Shown here: in pieces, positions 7,433-10,341 of the stretch | Numbering within the stretch: the first letter of the stretch is position 1 | Layout: each line of letters opens with the position of its first letter | Origin: Mycoemilia scoparia | Taxonomy: Eukaryota > Kickxellomycota > Kickxellomycetes > Kickxellales > Kickxellaceae | Assembly: GCA_027575805.1 (NCBI GenBank) | Contig: JANBPU010000457.1 | Location: 1 to 10,341 of the forward strand | Direction of reading: 5' to 3' | Length of the DNA stretch: 10,341 nucleotides | Program-made: the position numbers and the translations under genes | The notes under the pieces: model-generated | Seen by the model: the letters and a program-made list of their open reading frames with translations, nothing else | What the model was told of the DNA's origin: nothing | Databases searched by the model: none

Positions 7433-7961
7433 ACAAGGCCTTGTGGGTTATGACCAATTGGTACTTTGAGAAAGCTCAAAATTAATCTTCATCGATTGAT
7501 CAGATGATCCACGTTCTTGAATTTAATTGACATTTTGTGTGTGTGTGTGTTTTTTTTTTCAAGCAAGAGCAAGGAGGAGAGCTCATAGGGTTGTAGTGGC
7601 TCTACTGCTTTATTGTTTATTGACAAGCAATTACTAAAATTAGCCCCGATCAGATCAAGGTGGGAAAGATTTGATGCAGAGCACCATTGCTCTCACAACG
7701 TGCGCCATCTATGTAACTATTGCTCAGCAAACAATAGTAGCTGAAAGAATGGCTGCGACTTTAAAATTTCCTACTAATAATAGCAACAATAAATTCATAA
7801 AATACCACACTTTTAATAACATGATCTGACTTATTCACACTGTCACAGGCAGCATTAAAGATGTTTCTCCATGAGTTGTAACAGACTGATCTCTGTCTAT
7901 AAACATTTGATTTATCGCAAGTAAAATCCTGCCATAATATGGTCAAAATTTACAAGGCTTG
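7433..7961. other. no gene seen; (GT)8 with a T run
   Basis: The only structure I see is a (GT)8 run followed by nine T residues at 7535-7559. The short minus-strand frame at 7761-7946 has no recognisable features. Confidence 0.5.
7535..7559 (+). repeat. (GT)8 followed by T9
   Basis: Simple dinucleotide sequence runs into a mononucleotide T tract in non-coding DNA between two family 1 elements. Confidence 0.85.
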
Positions 7962-8034
7962 GGCAAAATGGGTTCCCAGGAGCTGTATATATAATATCTG
8001 ATGATTCGGCCAAAATCTGAGGATCCATTTTGCC
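7962..8034 (+). mobile_element. miniature inverted-repeat element, family 1, copy C (best preserved)
   Basis: This 73-bp element starts GGCAAAATGGGTTCCCAGG and ends GGATCCATTTTGCC, so the ends form an inverted repeat with core GGCAAAATGG. The right flank begins with TA. The interior has CTGTATATATAAT, TGATGATT and GGCCAAAATCTGAGG blocks shared with the copies at 1849, 7361 and 10118. It has no coding capacity. Confidence 0.8.
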
Positions 8035-8392
8035 TATTAATGTCTGATCCCTAGTGAAATCTTCCTGATTATTAGATGCTTTGCAGACTCAAATGTGTCT
8101 TTAAATTTTTTCTCAACGATAAGTCATTTAATTGGTATTCTATGGTGCCTATGTTTTGTTTAGGCTCTTGAGAGCTTCGATCATTATAAAAAAATATTGG
8201 AACAAAATTTATTAAAGCAAATGATTTCCAGGAATTATAATCATCATGATAGTAGCACTGTGCACACACTTTATAAAAATAAAGATCATTTTTGGCTACT
8301 CAAATGTGAGTGAATGACTAGACCCAAAAATGGTTTTAAACCAATTTCAACAAATTATTTGATAATCATAGTGTATTTTGTCATCGTACCAA
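8035..8392. other. no gene seen between two miniature elements
   Basis: This is AT-rich DNA without a credible frame. The 11-mer ACTCAAATGTG occurs twice, near 8088 and 8299, which may be chance. Confidence 0.5.
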
Positions 8393-8511
8393 TATAGGCG
8401 ATAATTTTTGAAGAGTATCTTTTGGGGACTAATGATTATAGGAGTAATCGCAGCCAAATGGATGTCCAGTTTTACTAGTAAACTTTCACCCTTCAAGAAT
8501 TATCACCCATA
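8393..8511 (+). mobile_element. miniature inverted-repeat element, family 2, copy 3
   Basis: This 119-bp element starts TATAGGCGATAATTTTTGAA and ends TTCAAGAATTATCACCCATA, giving inverted termini bounded by TA. Interior blocks GATTATAGGAG and CGCAGCCAAATGGATG match the copies at 4886-4989 and 1619-1738 (reversed). It lies about 190 bases upstream of the start codon of the next gene and only about 70 bases from its TATA-like box, so it could influence that promoter. Confidence 0.75.
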
Positions 8512-8579
8512 TAGTAAATTTTTGTTTCTTAAATTTAAAATTGACAGAAAATGTAACAAATATTTACAACAAAAAAAGA

Positions 8580-8589
8580 GTATAAAAAT
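8580..8589 (+). promoter_or_regulatory. TATA-like box of the unrecognised 220-residue gene
   Basis: GTATAAAAATA lies about 120 bases upstream of the ATG at 8704 and only about 30 bases upstream of an earlier in-frame ATG at 8611. If this box is used, transcription should start near 8611, which argues for the downstream start codon. A pyrimidine-rich leader (8630-8695) follows. Confidence 0.4.
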
Positions 8590-8703
8590 AACAAGCTTCC
8601 AGCCTTTTTTATGTTCCTTACTCGATTTCACACTCTGACAGCCCTTCTCTCACTAACCTGCCACTTCTTACTTCTCTGCCATCTGCTTTGTACAAAAGAT
8701 AGG

Positions 8704-9366
8704 ATGCCGCCCAAATCATCCAAAAAACCCAAGGCCGGTGTTCCAAATTTGGGCCATGATCCTAAACCATCCAAAAAACCCGAGGATGTCTTTTTCACTG
8801 TGGACTATGTTGCTGAAAAATTGAAAATCTTTGGATTTCAAAAAGTAAAAGGTTTTTTCCCTACTAAATCAGGTAAAAATAACGTGGATATGAATACTTT
8901 CGAAAGCTCAATGGATGATCTTGTGTCTCATTTTTATCATGGTAGGGATATACCTATAAATACCCCAAACTACAGTACTCTGATTAATGAGCGCCAAGTT
9001 GCAATGAAAGCTTTTATGGCCAAAATTGTGACAATATTTATCAGAGCATGTCGGATTGTTTCAAATATGACTACATTTTATGGACCCGATGACTTGGATA
9101 ATCCCAATTTGGGTACATGCCATGATTTTCTGGTTTCTCTTTCATCCATTTGTGTACATTATGACCTGGTTGGATCTTCGATTAAAGACAAAGATTCTAT
9201 CAAACTTATTGCAAAATTTTTGGAGGTGCACCTCAGATTTATATTTGTGTTGGAATGCATTACAAATGACCTTGCGATTGATTATGTCGGGAATCAGGAA
9301 CTAACTATAATTCCTGTGGAAACAAAAAAATATGAAAAAAGAGTTAGATTTCATCAACGAGAATAA
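8704..9366 (+). CDS. unrecognised 220-residue protein with Lys/Pro-rich N terminus
   Basis: I do not recognise this protein. It is a single uninterrupted frame ending in TAA. Residues 1-28 are basic and low-complexity, with a duplicated SKKP motif (KSSKKPK, then KPSKKPE) that may have arisen by a short tandem duplication and could act as a nuclear-localisation or nucleic-acid-binding tail. Residues from about 30 to the end look globular and mostly helical, with a hydrophobic run near 107-125 and four scattered cysteines. The C terminus is again basic. The frame continues upstream to an ATG at 8611, which would add 31 hydrophobic residues resembling a signal peptide. I prefer 8704 because it has A at -3 while 8611 has a poor context, because the TATA-like box sits too close to 8611, and because the intervening DNA looks like a CT-rich leader. 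AATAAA at 9500-9505 is a likely poly(A) signal. That it is a gene is likely; its function is unknown. Confidence 0.7.
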   Translation: MPPKSSKKPKAGVPNLGHDPKPSKKPEDVFFTVDYVAEKLKIFGFQKVKGFFPTKSGKNNVDMNTFESSMDDLVSHFYHGRDIPINTPNYSTLINERQVAMKAFMAKIVTIFIRACRIVSNMTTFYGPDDLDNPNLGTCHDFLVSLSSICVHYDLVGSSIKDKDSIKLIAKFLEVHLRFIFVLECITNDLAIDYVGNQELTIIPVETKKYEKRVRFHQRE

Positions 9367-9499
9367 ATGGTTTATGCTTGTTTTTCCTGTGTGCAAAAGT
9401 GCATGTATGTAAGAGAAGTAATTGAGTTTCTGTGAGTTGAATATGGTTTTATTGAATGTAGGAGCTTTGCTCTTACATTGTTGTTAATTTTCTTTGAGA

Positions 9500-9505
9500 A
9501 ATAAA
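9500..9505 (+). terminator. probable poly(A) signal AATAAA
   Basis: AATAAA lies 134 bases downstream of the stop codon of the 220-residue gene and is followed by T-rich sequence, a sensible distance for 3' end formation. It is the first canonical hexamer after that gene. Confidence 0.5.
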
Positions 9506-9762
9506 ATACCAATCTTCACTCAAGTTTCTTTACTATATAATAGTTGTAAGTTAGAATGGTGTCTTTTATTGTTATTAGGTGAAATTGCGCACATTGCTGT
9601 TTGTGTTAGCCATCGATTCCAAATAGTTGAGTCTATGGGCTATATTATACTGTCACCATTGTGATTCCATGTGGAATTTAAATTATTCTGACTCCTGAGA
9701 TATGGTTTGCTAGCTACTTCTTTTATTTTGGCTATTATATACTTGGCAATGACTATGCATTA

Positions 9763-9788
9763 ATATATATATATATATATATATATAT
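9763..9788 (+). repeat. (AT)13 microsatellite
   Basis: This is an uninterrupted AT dinucleotide run in the region downstream of the 220-residue gene. It is self-complementary and likely to vary in length. Confidence 0.95.
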
Positions 9789-9896
9789 TGACCAATTTTA
9801 TTGAGGATAAATTATTAATACTTTCATTTGTGTTATTCAATAATAAATTATAAAGATAATCCTCTTATTATAACAAAAGTAAACTACAATTTCATA

Positions 9897-9931
9897 CATT
9901 CACAACTCTCCCATTTTGAGAGTTGTGAGTG
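9897..9931 (+). repeat. short perfect-stem hairpin
   Basis: The arms CATTCACAACTCTC (9897-9910) and GAGAGTTGTGAGTG (9918-9931) pair over 14 positions, all Watson-Crick apart from one G-T wobble, around a 7-base loop. This is well above chance for its size in AT-rich DNA. It is far from the nearest gene end and has no T run directly after it, so a terminator role is not supported. Confidence 0.7.
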
Positions 9932-10117
9932 AAAAAAGCTCGACTTCAAAAACCTCAAACTTTCCTTTTTTCAAATACTCTCAATACTATTATTTTTCCA
10001 ACACATTTGAAATCTATATACATCGCATACAGATTCAAATATATTTTAGCATAGAGAAACAATATGTAAATTATCTGTAAAATTGGTAAGATGGCATAAG
10101 TGATTGAATCCATGGTA

Positions 10118-10190
10118 GGCAGAAATGGGCCCTCAGATTTGGCCCAATTACAAGCTATATCTTAAGTAGTTTTTGGGGACCCTTTTTGCC
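10118..10190 (-). mobile_element. miniature inverted-repeat element, family 1, copy D
   Basis: This 73-bp element starts GGCAGAAATGGGCCC and ends GGGGACCCTTTTTGCC, flanked by TA on both sides, the clearest target duplication among the copies. The interior (CTCAGATTTGGCCCAATTA) matches the complement of the other copies. It has the same orientation as the copy at 7361-7432. Confidence 0.75.
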
Positions 10191-10341
10191 TAAGGTAGTT
10201 CAAAACTCAACTATCTGTATATAACAATTTAGAAGTATATTTATAAACTTAAATTTATAAAAAGAGTAAAATTGTATGTATCTAGAAAAATATAAACCTA
10301 TGGCTTGTGTGTTGTATACCAAATATTCAGAGAAATTTGGT
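10191..10341. other. AT-rich end of window, nothing recognised
   Basis: No feature is supported here. Confidence 0.5.

Larger units (their letters stand above)
9367..10117. other. 3' flank and AT-rich non-coding DNA
   Basis: No gene is seen. The interval holds a probable poly(A) signal at 9500-9505, the (AT)13 repeat and the hairpin, each listed separately. Local composition is very AT-rich. Confidence 0.5.

Noticed and set aside
9080..9304. A 74-residue frame inside the 220-residue gene
   Set aside because: It is an out-of-frame shadow of the longer frame.
1..10341. tRNA genes, rRNA and CRISPR arrays
   Set aside because: I saw no tRNA-like internal promoter boxes with a cloverleaf, no rRNA-like sequence and no regularly spaced direct repeats. 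This was checked by eye only.

Overview
The window is eukaryotic DNA. It is AT-rich, with long gene-poor intervals, microsatellites, spliceosomal introns, TATA-like boxes and short non-autonomous transposon relics. An early-diverging fungus (Mucoromycota or Zoopagomycota type) is my best guess. The grounds are an exact TACTAAC branch point in a short intron, a calmodulin gene with an intron directly after its ATG, a pyrimidine-rich leader, and an intron-free hormone-sensitive-lipase-type hydrolase. An arthropod or other opisthokont is not excluded, and no single feature settles the question.

Layout. 1-830: no gene recognised. 832-1074 (+): TATA box and a 51-residue secreted six-cysteine peptide with the spacing of the cysteine-stabilised alpha-beta (CS-alpha-beta, defensin or short-toxin) fold. 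1075-2090: non-coding, with one copy of each of two miniature transposon families and a (CA)13 repeat. 2091-3578 (-): a 495-residue alpha/beta hydrolase, with a TATA box at 3757-3764. 3765-5246: mostly non-coding, with a TTA-rich repeat and a second copy of the larger transposon family. 5381-6401 (-): a three-exon calmodulin or calmodulin-like gene, with a (CT)18 tract in its probable 3' UTR. 6402-8580: non-coding or undecided, with three more miniature elements. 8704-9366 (+): an unrecognised 220-residue protein with a lysine-rich start. 9367-10341: a probable poly(A) signal, (AT)13, a perfect-looking hairpin and a last miniature element.

The genes do not form an operon or an obvious pathway. 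Each appears to have its own promoter. The most unusual items are the tiny cysteine-rich secreted peptide, the split calmodulin gene (start codon alone in exon 1, four-codon last exon, in-frame extended N terminus), and two families of TA-flanked miniature elements with seven copies in 10 kb. Open frames elsewhere in the window that begin only at TTG or lie opposite real genes were treated as shadows.
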